From Pedobacter sp. (lineage in GTDB: Bacteria > Bacteroidota > Bacteroidia > Sphingobacteriales > Sphingobacteriaceae), in NCBI GenBank assembly GCA_004295885.1, contig SEDG01000269.1, positions 1-5,127 of the forward strand: a stretch of 5,127 bases of DNA. The letters run 5' to 3'. The translations under genes and the position numbers were made by a program. This document shows positions 1-5,127 of this stretch, piece after piece. The notes below the pieces were generated by a model, which did no database searches, was not told where the DNA came from, and saw only the letters and a list, made by a program, of their open reading frames with translations. How positions within the stretch are numbered: position 1 is the first letter of the stretch; each line of letters starts with the position of its first letter.

Positions 1-92
1 GAGGTAAAATTTCCATCAGAAAAGTCGTCAACAACTTGTGCAGATGTAAGTTTAACGCTTAAAAGCATTAAAAAAAGTAAAGTTTTTCTCAT
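1..92 (-). CDS. N-terminus of an exported protein (partial, runs off left edge)
   Basis: Reading the minus strand from ATG at 92-90 gives 30 codons plus two bases, open to the window edge. The start MRKTLLFLMLLSVKLTSA is a typical signal peptide: Arg-Lys, a Leu-rich core, and an Ala-Gln cleavage site after residue 18. The mature N-terminus QVVDDFSDGNFT resembles the opening of large secreted Bacteroidetes proteins that carry lamin-tail or similar surface domains. That resemblance is from memory of the family and covers only about 12 residues, so no function is assigned. The gene is divergent from asd with 49 nt between the two starts. The leader lacks a Shine-Dalgarno, as is usual in this phylum. 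The signal peptide is clear and makes this a real gene rather than noise, but the product stays unidentified without the rest of the frame. Confidence 0.75.
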   Translation of the reverse strand, partial: MRKTLLFLMLLSVKLTSAQVVDDFSDGNFT

Positions 93-141
93 ATTTGGTA
101 GATATTAAGAATTAACTAAATATAATAAAAAAACAGAGAAA
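93..141. promoter_or_regulatory. Divergent intergenic region, presumed promoters for both flanking genes
   Basis: These 49 bp separate two divergent starts, so promoters for both must lie here or overlap the coding ends. The Bacteroidetes consensus is TTG near -33 and TAnnTTTG near -7. On the minus strand TATATTTA (124-117) matches seven of eight -7 positions, counting the two free ones, but no good TTG lies upstream. On the plus strand TTG (95-97) is followed 19 nt later by TAAATATA (117-124), a poor -7 match, which could serve asd. The two candidates occupy the same AT-rich block. Neither is convincing; position is the stronger argument. The asd start is preceded by A-rich sequence containing AGAG, at most a weak ribosome site. 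Confidence 0.3.
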
Positions 142-1134
142 ATGAAAGTTGCAGTAGTAGGTGCCACAGGTTTAGTAGGCACTGTAATGTTAAAAGTTTT
201 GGAAGAAAGAAATTTCCCGTTAACTGAGTTAATCCCAGTTGCATCTGAAAAGAGCGTTGGTAAGTTAATTACGTATAAGGGTAAACAGTTTCCAACCGTT
301 AGCATGGATACTGCGATTGGAATGCGCCCTGATATTGCCTTATTTTCTGCTGGCGGAAGCACTTCATTAGAACATGCTCCTCGTTTTAAAGAAGCAGGAA
401 CTACAGTAATTGACAATTCTTCTGCTTGGAGAATGGACCCAGCTATCCCTTTGGTTGTACCTGAGGTAAATGCTCACATTTTATCGTTGGACAATAAAAT
501 CATTGCTAACCCAAATTGTTCTACTATACAAATGGTTGTTGCTTTAAAACCTTTACATGATAAATACCGCATTAAACGTGTAGTTGTTTCTACCTATCAA
601 TCGGTTACTGGCACAGGTGTTAAAGCAGTGGACCAAATGATGAATGAGCGTAAAGGCATTTACGATGGCGAAATGGCTTATCCATATCAAATTGATTTAA
701 ACGTTATTCCTCAAATTGATGTGTTTACAGAAAATGGATACACTAAAGAGGAAATGAAAATGATTAACGAAACCCGTAAAATTATGGGTGATGATAATAT
801 TCGCTTAACAGCTACTACAGTTCGTATTCCAGTAATGGGTGGCCACTCTGAATCGGTAAACATTGAGTTCGAGAATGATTTTGACTTGGCTGAAGTTACC
901 TCTTTATTAGAGCAAACGGAAGGAATCATAGTTGTTGATGATACAGCGAACTTAAAATACCCAATGCCCAAAGACGCACACGAGCAAGATGAAGTTTTTG
1001 TAGGTCGTATTCGTAGAGATGAATCGATGCCAAACACTTTAAATATGTGGATTGTTGCTGATAACTTACGTAAAGGTGCAGCTACTAATGCGGTTCAAAT
1101 TGCTGAATATTTGGTAAGAAAAGAATTAGTTTAG
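142..1134 (+). CDS. asd: Aspartate-semialdehyde dehydrogenase
   Basis: This cytoplasmic enzyme reduces L-aspartyl-4-phosphate to L-aspartate 4-semialdehyde with NADPH. It stands at the branch point to lysine/diaminopimelate, threonine and methionine. The 330-residue protein is full length for the family. Visible motifs are the Rossmann glycine-rich loop GATGLVG (7-13), SEKSVGK (35-41) at the NADP-phosphate site, SSAWRMDP (93-100), the nucleophile Cys126 in NPNCST, YQSVTG (152-157), and the substrate/catalytic segment RIPVMGGHSES (228-238), where His235 is the expected base. The C-terminal NLRKGAATNAVQIAE (308-322) is also characteristic. The start is fixed because the Rossmann strand begins at residue 2. 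All expected active-site residues are present. It is followed by a repeat patch and a strong terminator, so it is probably transcribed alone, divergently from the exported protein at 1-92. Confidence 0.97.
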   Translation: MKVAVVGATGLVGTVMLKVLEERNFPLTELIPVASEKSVGKLITYKGKQFPTVSMDTAIGMRPDIALFSAGGSTSLEHAPRFKEAGTTVIDNSSAWRMDPAIPLVVPEVNAHILSLDNKIIANPNCSTIQMVVALKPLHDKYRIKRVVVSTYQSVTGTGVKAVDQMMNERKGIYDGEMAYPYQIDLNVIPQIDVFTENGYTKEEMKMINETRKIMGDDNIRLTATTVRIPVMGGHSESVNIEFENDFDLAEVTSLLEQTEGIIVVDDTANLKYPMPKDAHEQDEVFVGRIRRDESMPNTLNMWIVADNLRKGAATNAVQIAEYLVRKELV

Positions 1135-1135
1135 A

Positions 1136-1170
1136 TAAGTTAAACGTTGTAAGTTATACGTTTTAAGTTC
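1136..1170. repeat. Five tandem copies of an imperfect 7-bp repeat
   Basis: Five consecutive heptamers follow the asd stop: TAAGTTA, AACGTTG, TAAGTTA, TACGTTT, TAAGTTC, consensus WAMGTTN. GTT is invariant at positions 4-6, and A and C alternate at position 3, so the array also reads as a 14-bp repeat. It lies between the asd stop (1132-1134) and the terminator hairpin, inside the probable asd 3' UTR. Short heptameric arrays of this style are common in intergenic DNA of some bacteria; the function here is unknown. The pattern was counted directly from the sequence. Confidence 0.75.
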
Positions 1171-1180
1171 ATATAATTTT

Positions 1181-1217
1181 AAAAAGTGGTGTAGTTATGC
1201 ATCACTTTTTTATTTTT
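1181..1217 (+). terminator. Intrinsic terminator downstream of asd
   Basis: An 11-bp stem is formed by AAAAAGTGGTG (1181-1191) and CATCACTTTTT (1200-1210), with one G-U pair and otherwise perfect pairing, around an 8-nt loop (TAGTTATG). A T-rich tract (1206-1217, interrupted by one A) follows. The A5 arm and T5 arm extend the stem, so it could also work on the opposite strand, though nothing convergent ends here. It should separate asd transcription from dacB, whose start lies only 7 nt past the T tract. Confidence 0.85.
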
Positions 1218-1224
1218 AAAGAAA

Positions 1225-2646
1225 ATGTCCCAATCGATGAAAATATTTAAGGTTCAATTACTGATTTTACTTTTTGCCACACAATGTTACGCTCAATTTC
1301 CCATTGCCAAGATAGAGCAAGCTTATCAAAATTTAGTTAACGATGAACAGGCAAAATATGCCATTACATCACTATGTGTATTAGATGCGCAAAGCGGAAA
1401 AGTGATTTTTGCCAAAAATGAAAATATCGGATTGGCAACTGCTTCTACTTTAAAAACCATTACCTCGGCTACTGCATTTAGTGTTTTGGGTAAGGATTTT
1501 AAGTATCAAACTACGCTGGCCTACAGTGGAAAAATTACTGCTGATGGAACTTTGCAAGGCGATTTAATTATTATCGGTGGCGGCGACCCAACTTTAGGTT
1601 CGTGGCGTTATGAACAAACCAAAGAAAATGTGGTATTAAATCAATGGGTTAGTGCCATCAAAAATGCTGGCATTAAAAAAATTGAAGGCGCCGTAATTGG
1701 CGATGACAGTTTATGGGGAACGCAAACAATGCCCGAAGGCTGGATTTGGCAAGATATGGGAAATTATTATGGAGCAGGAAATTCAGCACTAGCTTGGAGA
1801 GAAAATCAGTTTGATATCCATTTAAAAACAGGTGGTAACGTTGGTGCTGATGTTACCATTCAGAAAACCGTTCCAGTTATGCCTTATTTAAAAATTATTA
1901 ATGAATTAAAAACAGGTTCGTCTGGCTCTGGCGATAACGCTTATGCCTATCTACCTCCTTTTGGCAACTTGGCTTATTTACGCGGCACTTGGGGAATGGG
2001 AATTAGCAAAACAGGAATTTCATTAGCACTTCCCGACCCAGCGTTTGATGCTGCCTATCGTTTACAAGACACTTTATTGAGGTTAAAGATCACAAGTACT
2101 AACGAAGCAACAACCGCTAGAAGACTAGGCTTGGAGGGGAAAACATTATCAGCCATTTCACAAAAAATAGCAACAGTAAGTTCACCTGCTTTGAGCGAGA
2201 TTGTATACTGGTTCAACAAGAAAAGCGTAAACCTTTACGGCGAACAATTATTAAGAACCATCGCTTGGAAATTAGGTAAAACGCCTAGCACTAGGAATGG
2301 AGCATCATCGGTTATTAATTTTTGGTCGGCAAAAGGAATTGATAAAAACGCACTGAATATTTTAGATGGTAGCGGACTTTCTCCTGGAACTCGGGTAACA
2401 ACTTTAGCAATGGCTTCTATCTTATTTCAAGCTCAAAAAGAAGATTGGTTTGCCGCCTATTATAACTCCTTTCCAGAAAATAATGGAATGAAATTGAAAA
2501 GTGGTAGCATCAATGATGTTTCAGCATATGCTGGATATTATACGGATGCAAAAGGCAACAAATACATTGCAGTTATCAATATCAATAATTACAATGGTTC
2601 TGGCATCAGTAAAAAATTGTTTAAAGTTTTGGATGCTTTAAAATAA
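1225..2646 (+). CDS. dacB: D-alanyl-D-alanine carboxypeptidase/endopeptidase, PBP4 type (peptidase family S13)
   Basis: This secreted penicillin-binding protein is expected to hydrolyse D-Ala-D-Ala ends and cross-bridges of peptidoglycan in the periplasm. The 473 residues are normal for S13. A signal peptide covers about residues 5-23 (CYA then Gln24). The three serine penicillin-recognition motifs are visible: STLK at 74-77 with nucleophile Ser74 and Lys77, SVN at 334-336, and KSG at 425-427 in place of the commoner KTG. Other family marks are GGGDPTLGS (118-126), NYYGAGNSALAWREN (180-194) and DGSGLSPGTR (381-390). The long segment between the first two motifs is the S13 insertion domain. 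Met5 (ATG at 1237) would give a tidier signal peptide, while the ATG at 1225 has the AAAGAAA leader; the earlier start is listed. The terminator upstream means its own promoter is needed, but I could not place one. Confidence 0.95.
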   Translation: MSQSMKIFKVQLLILLFATQCYAQFPIAKIEQAYQNLVNDEQAKYAITSLCVLDAQSGKVIFAKNENIGLATASTLKTITSATAFSVLGKDFKYQTTLAYSGKITADGTLQGDLIIIGGGDPTLGSWRYEQTKENVVLNQWVSAIKNAGIKKIEGAVIGDDSLWGTQTMPEGWIWQDMGNYYGAGNSALAWRENQFDIHLKTGGNVGADVTIQKTVPVMPYLKIINELKTGSSGSGDNAYAYLPPFGNLAYLRGTWGMGISKTGISLALPDPAFDAAYRLQDTLLRLKITSTNEATTARRLGLEGKTLSAISQKIATVSSPALSEIVYWFNKKSVNLYGEQLLRTIAWKLGKTPSTRNGASSVINFWSAKGIDKNALNILDGSGLSPGTRVTTLAMASILFQAQKEDWFAAYYNSFPENNGMKLKSGSINDVSAYAGYYTDAKGNKYIAVININNYNGSGISKKLFKVLDALK

Positions 2647-2694
2647 ACAACAGATAAAAACTATTAGCAAGATAAAATCCGTATAATTAAAAAT

Positions 2695-2710
2695 AATCTG
2701 CGAATCTGCG
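2695..2710. repeat. Perfect tandem duplication of AATCTGCG
   Basis: AATCTGCG occurs twice back to back (2695-2702 and 2703-2710) in the 76-nt gap between dacB and the GNAT gene. It is followed by GCTAAAAAATGT and preceded at 2675-2683 by AAATCCGTA, a possible degenerate copy. From memory, similar AATCTGCG or AATCTGTG runs are scattered between genes in Bacteroidetes genomes, so this may be a short member of such an intergenic family. No hairpin or terminator is evident in the gap, so dacB and the GNAT gene could share a transcript. Confidence 0.55.
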
Positions 2711-2722
2711 GCTAAAAAATGT

Positions 2723-3232
2723 ATGAACTTCGAACTTCGCCCCTTTCAATTAAGTGATTTGCAAAGTTTGGTAAAACACGCCAACAATTACAATATCGCA
2801 AAAAACTTAAGTAATAAATTCCCTTTTCCTTACACGCAAAATGACGGCATTGCTTTTATCAACTTAGCATTATCGGTTACGCCACAAGAAATATTTGCGA
2901 TAGTAATTAATGGAGAAGCTGTAGGTTCTATCGGTGTACATCCGCAAACAGATTTTTACTGCAAAAATGCTGAAATGGGCTATTGGATTGCCGAAGAATT
3001 CTGGGGTAATGGAATTGTTCCTGAAGCGATAAAATTGATGGTAGATTATGGTTTCAAAACCTTCAACATCACAAGAATTTTCGCTAGAACATTCGATACC
3101 AACATTAAATCGCAAAGAGTCTTAGAAAAAACAGGCTTTACGTTGGAAGCCGAATTAAAAGAAACCTTTTACAAAAACGGGACTATTTACGATGAGCTGA
3201 TTTATGGCATTAGAAAATCGGTAAATCTCTAA
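2723..3232 (+). CDS. GNAT-family N-acetyltransferase, RimJ/RimL type
   Basis: This is a 169-residue cytoplasmic acetyl-CoA-dependent acetyltransferase, the usual length for the single-domain RimJ/RimL-like (Acetyltransf_3) group. The N-terminus MNFELRPFQLSDLQSL is the typical first strand and helix. Residues 57-71 form the central strands. EMGYWIAEEFWGNGIVPEA (84-102) carries the acetyl-CoA pyrophosphate loop, with WGNGIV replacing the classical R/QxxGxG/A. DTNIKSQRVLEKTGF (125-139) is the conserved segment with Asn127 and Ser130. The substrate cannot be predicted: relatives act on ribosomal protein N-termini, antibiotics, amino acids or small amines. An ATG at 2719 is out of frame, so 2723 is the start. 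It shares a reading frame and a stop/start junction with the downstream DoxX-like gene, implying co-transcription. Confidence 0.9.
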   Translation: MNFELRPFQLSDLQSLVKHANNYNIAKNLSNKFPFPYTQNDGIAFINLALSVTPQEIFAIVINGEAVGSIGVHPQTDFYCKNAEMGYWIAEEFWGNGIVPEAIKLMVDYGFKTFNITRIFARTFDTNIKSQRVLEKTGFTLEAELKETFYKNGTIYDELIYGIRKSVNL

Positions 3233-3619
3233 TTGAAAAAGCCTATTCCATATTTCATCACCATCCTCATAGCTTTAGTATGGCTTGTTAATGGCCTATT
3301 TTGCAAAATCTTAAGTTTTGCTCCTAGGCATCAGGAAATTGTAGCAAGAATTTTAGGAGAAAGATTTGCTCCCAGTTTAACACTAGTTATTGGCTTTTTA
3401 GAAGTTGGCATGTTCGTTTGGATTTTAACCGGAATTAGATCTAAAATCTGCTCAACCTTGCAAATTCTGGTTATTGGTGTAATGAATGTTCTAGAATTGC
3501 TTTTGGCTCCAGACTTACTGCTGTTCGGAAAATTAAATATCGTTTTTGCTGCAATCTTTATCGTACTGATTTTCATAAATGAGTTTTATTTAAGAGAGAA
3601 ACAAATCACTAATTCTTAA
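3233..3619 (+). CDS. DoxX-like integral membrane protein
   Basis: This is a 128-residue protein with four predicted membrane helices (about 6-26, 46-67, 73-93 and 100-118), typical for the DoxX-like superfamily. Conserved-looking stretches are VWLVNGLFCKIL (16-27), PRHQEIVARIL (31-41) and MNVLELLLAPDLLLFGKLN (84-102); the last is what I recognise from the DoxX_3 group. Members are small inner-membrane proteins of mostly unknown function. The start is TTG at 3233, directly after the GNAT TAA with no spacer and in the same frame. No ATG gives a complete first helix, so TTG is preferred, with initiation probably by ribosomes finishing the GNAT gene. Losing one T from TAATTG would recreate the common overlapping TAATG junction with an ATG start, so a one-base insertion is a possible origin. 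Confidence 0.82.
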   Translation: MKKPIPYFITILIALVWLVNGLFCKILSFAPRHQEIVARILGERFAPSLTLVIGFLEVGMFVWILTGIRSKICSTLQILVIGVMNVLELLLAPDLLLFGKLNIVFAAIFIVLIFINEFYLREKQITNS

Positions 3620-3665
3620 ATATTTAATAAATTGCGATTTCAAATTTAATCGGCAAATCCTAATT

Positions 3666-4085
3666 ATGAAATTTATTGCTTCATTCATTTTTCTATTTTC
3701 TCTCAATTTTACTGTTTTCGCTCAAACTATCGAAGGTAACTCAGAAATCGCTACAGATTTAGAAAGTTATGCAAATGGCGAAATCGCAATAATACCAGCA
3801 CCAGCAAACTTAACAAAGTTGCCTGGGCACTTCGTTTTACCTAACAGCATCACTATTCAAGTTGGCAAATCGCCAGAATTAAAACAAACAATAGAGTTTT
3901 TACAGGAGCGCTTGTCTATACCTACGGGATATCATGTAAATGTTATCAACCCACCAACTGCTAATGCGACTATCAAATTAATTATAAATGACACAGAGGA
4001 TGCAAGTATCGGCATTGAAGGCTACCATCTTTCTGTTGGCGTAAAACAAGTAGTAGTTAGAGCTAACAAGGCATTTTTTCACTAA
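3666..4085 (+). pseudogene. 5' fragment of a secreted GH20 beta-N-acetylhexosaminidase
   Basis: The frame encodes 139 residues, whereas intact Bacteroidetes enzymes of this type have over 600. Residues 1-19 are a signal peptide (Phe-rich core, cleavage VFA then Gln20), pointing to the periplasm or cell surface. Residues about 38-136, from EIAIIPAPANLTKLPGHF to VVVRANKA, match the GH20b domain that precedes the catalytic barrel. Family resemblance ends at Ala136 (codon 4071-4073); FFH and the TAA at 4083-4085 are out-of-frame reading of the downstream part. It cannot act as a hexosaminidase by itself, having no catalytic residue. The 46-nt gap after the DoxX-like gene contains no terminator I can see. 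An imperfect dyad, CGATT (3635-3639) and AATCG (3648-3652), lies there; its meaning is unclear. The start is supported by the signal peptide. Confidence 0.85.
4071..4080 (+). other. Probable deletion and frameshift junction in the hexosaminidase gene
   Basis: The bases GCATTTTTTC join the end of the GH20b domain (Ala, GCA, frame of 3666) to the barrel segment (His-Phe-Phe-Thr, frame of 4072). Intact relatives carry about 55-60 further residues here, normally AGLFYG, the rest of the linker, a DYPRF-like strand and an RGxMLDxSRH-like motif. The CA at 4072-4073 fits both the Ala codon (GCA) and the His codon (CAT), so it could be a two-base microhomology at the breakpoint. Such a join removes a number of bases not divisible by three and gives the observed frame change. 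The missing length is estimated from memory of the family, not from an alignment. Confidence 0.65.
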
Positions 4086-5127
4086 ACAAGAAGTAAAACA
4101 GTATATAGATGCAATGGTGCGCTATAAATACAATATTTTGCATTTGCATTTGGCAGATGATGAGGGTTGGAGAATTGAAATTAAAGGTTTACCAAAGTTA
4201 ACTGAAGTTGGAGCTTGGAACGTAAAACGCGTGGGTACATTTGGAGATTTTATTACGCCTACAGCCGATGAGCCTAGAAACTATGGTGGTTTTTATACGC
4301 AAGAAGACATCAAAGAATTGGTAGCGTATGCTAAAGCCCGTTTCGTAAACATTATGCCCGAAATTGATGTGCCTGGCCACAGTTTAGCAGCAGTTGCTTC
4401 TTACCCTGAATTATCTTGTACGCCAGAGGCGATAAATTATAAAGTGCGAAGTGGCGAAAAAATCATGGATTGGAGTCGCGGTGCTCCGCCTTTGGGCTTG
4501 GTAGACAATACGCTTTGTCCTGCAAATGAAAAGGTTTATGTGTTTTTGGATACAGTATTTTCTCAAATCGACAAGCTTTTCCCTTTCGAATACATCCATG
4601 TTGGTGGAGATGAGGTTGCTCGCAATTTCTGGGAAAAGAACGACCAAATTAAAGAGTTGATGAAACGTGAAGGGTTAAAAACTATCCCTGAAGTGCAAGC
4701 TTATTTTGAGCGAAGGGTAGAAACTATCATTCAATCTAAGGGCAAGAAATTTATGGCTTGGGATGAAGTTCTAGAAGGAGGTGTATCGTCTACTGCTGCA
4801 GTAATGAGCTGGCGTAACATGCAACACGGTATAGATGCAGCGAAAGCTGGTCACGAGGTAGTAATGAGCCCAACGCAGTTTGCATACATAGATTATATGC
4901 AGGCTGATGCGATAACAGAACCTAAAGTTTATGCTAGTTTGCGTTTAAGTAAATCTTATGAGTTTGACCCTGTTCCTACAGGTGTAGACCCAAAATTTAT
5001 CAAAGGCGGACAAGCAAACTTATGGACAGAGCAGGTGTATAACATTCGTCAGGCAGAGTATATGACTTGGCCACGTGGTTTTGCCATTGCAGAATCGGTT
5101 TGGTCGCCAAAAGAGAAAAAAAACTGG
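4072..5127 (+). pseudogene. 3' fragment of the same GH20 hexosaminidase: catalytic barrel, partial at window edge
   Basis: Read from 4072, the +1 frame relative to the 5' fragment is open for 352 codons to the window edge, beginning HFFTKQEVKQYIDAMVRYKY. GH20 motifs appear in order: HLHLADDEGW (4141-4170), PEIDVPGHS (4357-4383), HVGGDEV with the catalytic Asp-Glu codons at 4609-4614, MAWDEVLEGG (about 4753-4782), QANLWTEQV and the end-of-barrel WPRGFAIAESVW (from 5068). In this family the Asp assists the substrate acetamido group and the Glu is the acid/base for release of terminal GlcNAc or GalNAc. The piece lacks a start, a signal peptide and the first barrel strand with its substrate-binding Arg. 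An in-frame ATG at 4114 exists, but initiation there would remove more of the barrel. No other stops or frame shifts are present, so the damage is recent or is a sequence artefact. Confidence 0.88.

Noticed and set aside
105..416. Minus-strand open frame of 103 codons across the start of asd
   Set aside because: It lies opposite the conserved asd Rossmann region, has no family resemblance, and would start inside asd and read out through the divergent promoter region.
711..1037. Minus-strand open frame of 108 codons inside asd
   Set aside because: Fully antisense to conserved catalytic sequence, with Ser/Ile-rich composition typical of a shadow frame and no leader or motif.
1174..1181. TAATTTTA as a -7 element for dacB
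   Set aside because: The nearest upstream TTG (1147-1149) is 24 nt away, too far, and transcription would begin inside the terminator hairpin.
2870..3115. Minus-strand open frame inside the GNAT gene
   Set aside because: Antisense to the acetyl-CoA binding region, with no recognisable domain; a compositional shadow.
3331..3576. Minus-strand open frame inside the DoxX-like gene
   Set aside because: The plus strand encodes a coherent four-helix protein with known conserved stretches; the reverse frame has nothing recognisable.
142..3619. A single cell-wall operon from asd through the DoxX-like gene
   Set aside because: A strong terminator at 1181-1217 separates asd from dacB, and the GNAT and DoxX-like genes have no evident cell-wall role.
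3616..3652. Palindrome TTAAATATTTAA (3616-3627) and dyad CGATT/AATCG (3635-3652) before the hexosaminidase gene
   Set aside because: AT-rich palindromes are expected by chance here. The dyad has a 5-bp arm, too weak for a terminator and without a recognisable operator match.
4070..4085. Programmed frameshift at the T6 tract to make a full hexosaminidase
   Set aside because: Even with the frame change, the linker and first barrel strand would be missing, so slippage would not produce an intact enzyme.
4198..4647. Two minus-strand open frames (4198-4380 and 4411-4647) opposite the hexosaminidase barrel
   Set aside because: The plus strand carries clear GH20 motifs across both intervals, so these are shadows.

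Overview
The window looks like chromosomal DNA from a Bacteroidetes (Bacteroidota) bacterium, most likely a Pedobacter-like member of the Sphingobacteriaceae. This rests on the AT-rich composition, starts preceded by A-rich stretches rather than a strong Shine-Dalgarno, signal peptides ending in an Ala-Gln junction (SAQ, YAQ, FAQ), and the close family resemblance of the hexosaminidase and DoxX-like proteins to that group. The genus is inferred by eye, without a search.

Layout. Positions 1-92 (minus strand) hold the first 30 codons of an exported protein that runs off the left edge. It is divergent from asd (142-1134, plus), the aspartate-semialdehyde dehydrogenase of lysine/diaminopimelate, threonine and methionine synthesis. 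After asd come a short array of 7-bp repeats (1136-1170) and a clear intrinsic terminator (1181-1217). Next is dacB (1225-2646), a secreted S13-family D-Ala-D-Ala carboxypeptidase/endopeptidase. A 76-nt gap with a tandem AATCTGCG pair leads to a RimJ/RimL-type GNAT acetyltransferase (2723-3232). Its stop codon abuts, in the same frame, the TTG start of a four-helix DoxX-like membrane protein (3233-3619). The right end (3666 to the edge) is a secreted family GH20 beta-N-acetylhexosaminidase that is broken.

The broken GH20 gene is the main observation. The 5' part gives a signal peptide and the GH20b-type N-terminal domain, then stops at 4083-4085. The catalytic barrel continues in the +1 frame for 352 uninterrupted codons to the window edge with its catalytic Asp-Glu pair intact. 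The two halves do not simply join by a one-base slip. A stretch of roughly 55-60 residues that normally links them, including the first barrel strand with its substrate-binding Arg, is absent. An out-of-frame deletion, possibly between two CA dinucleotides, explains this best; an assembly or consensus error at the T6 tract remains possible.

Asd supplies a precursor of diaminopimelate, DacB trims or cleaves peptidoglycan peptides, and GH20 enzymes release terminal GlcNAc, so cell-wall themes recur. The terminator and the mixed gene order argue against one operon. The only strongly coupled pair is GNAT/DoxX-like. I found no RNA gene, CRISPR array, insertion sequence, phage gene or defence system, and nothing I would call a new biological system.
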